5,572 nucleotides of DNA from Clostridiales bacterium (GTDB taxonomy: Bacteria; Bacillota; Clostridia; Saccharofermentanales; UBA5734): the NCBI GenBank assembly GCA_007135995.1, contig SLHU01000030.1, positions 1-5,572 of the forward strand, read 5' to 3'. The position numbers and the translations under genes are program-made. Shown here in pieces: positions 5,572 through 5,572 of this stretch. The first letter of the stretch is position 1, and the number at the start of each line of letters is the position of its first letter. The notes beneath the pieces were generated by a model. That model made no database searches. It was not told the origin of the DNA and saw nothing but the letters and a program-made list of their open reading frames with translations.

Positions 5572-5572
5572 A

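Overview
The window looks like two unrelated pieces of bacterial DNA joined near position 4645. Bases 1 to about 4645 are moderately GC-rich (60-base samples counted by hand give 50-60% GC). Purine-rich Shine-Dalgarno sites, an extended -10 promoter and the protein types there suggest a Bacillota (Bacilli-like) host. Bases from about 4645 to 5572 are AT-rich (60-base samples of 27-32% GC). They hold one uninterrupted reading frame for a multi-pass membrane protein whose style suggests Bacteroidota. The change is abrupt: the sample 4561-4620 is 35/60 GC and 4681-4740 is 17/60. An assembly chimera is the simplest explanation; a real recombination junction cannot be excluded from sequence alone.

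Layout, all on the plus strand: (1) the 3' end of a small basic protein with a hydrophobic C-terminus (3-266), whose start lies before the window; (2) a gene-free stretch of about 300 bases with short direct repeats, two adjacent hairpins and a TATAAT box; (3) a PF12831-type FAD-dependent oxidoreductase (569-2002); (4) an intergenic region with a convincing extended -10 promoter built on a tandem repeat; (5) murQ, the MurNAc-6-phosphate etherase (2176-3087); (6) a BadF/BadG-type sugar kinase resembling GlcNAc/MurNAc kinases (3170-4063); (7) a GNAT acetyltransferase (4134-4646), probably cut at its 3' end by the junction; (8) the AT-rich membrane-protein fragment (4645-5571), lacking its natural start and end.

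Functionally, murQ and the kinase form a plausible muropeptide-sugar salvage pair. The kinase would phosphorylate free MurNAc and/or GlcNAc, and MurQ would cleave the lactyl ether of MurNAc-6-P to give GlcNAc-6-P and D-lactate. murQ, kinase and GNAT are closely spaced with no visible terminator between them, so they probably form one transcript from the promoter at 2031-2059. The roles of the FAD enzyme and the GNAT protein in this context are unknown.

The most unusual sequence pattern is that short tandem duplications overlap the stop codons of three genes: 12 bp at 262-285, 16 bp x3 at 3073-3120, and 21 bp x2 at 4051-4092. A further tandem repeat spans the spacer of the murQ promoter. I saw no tRNA, rRNA, CRISPR array, transposase or inverted-repeat-bounded mobile element.
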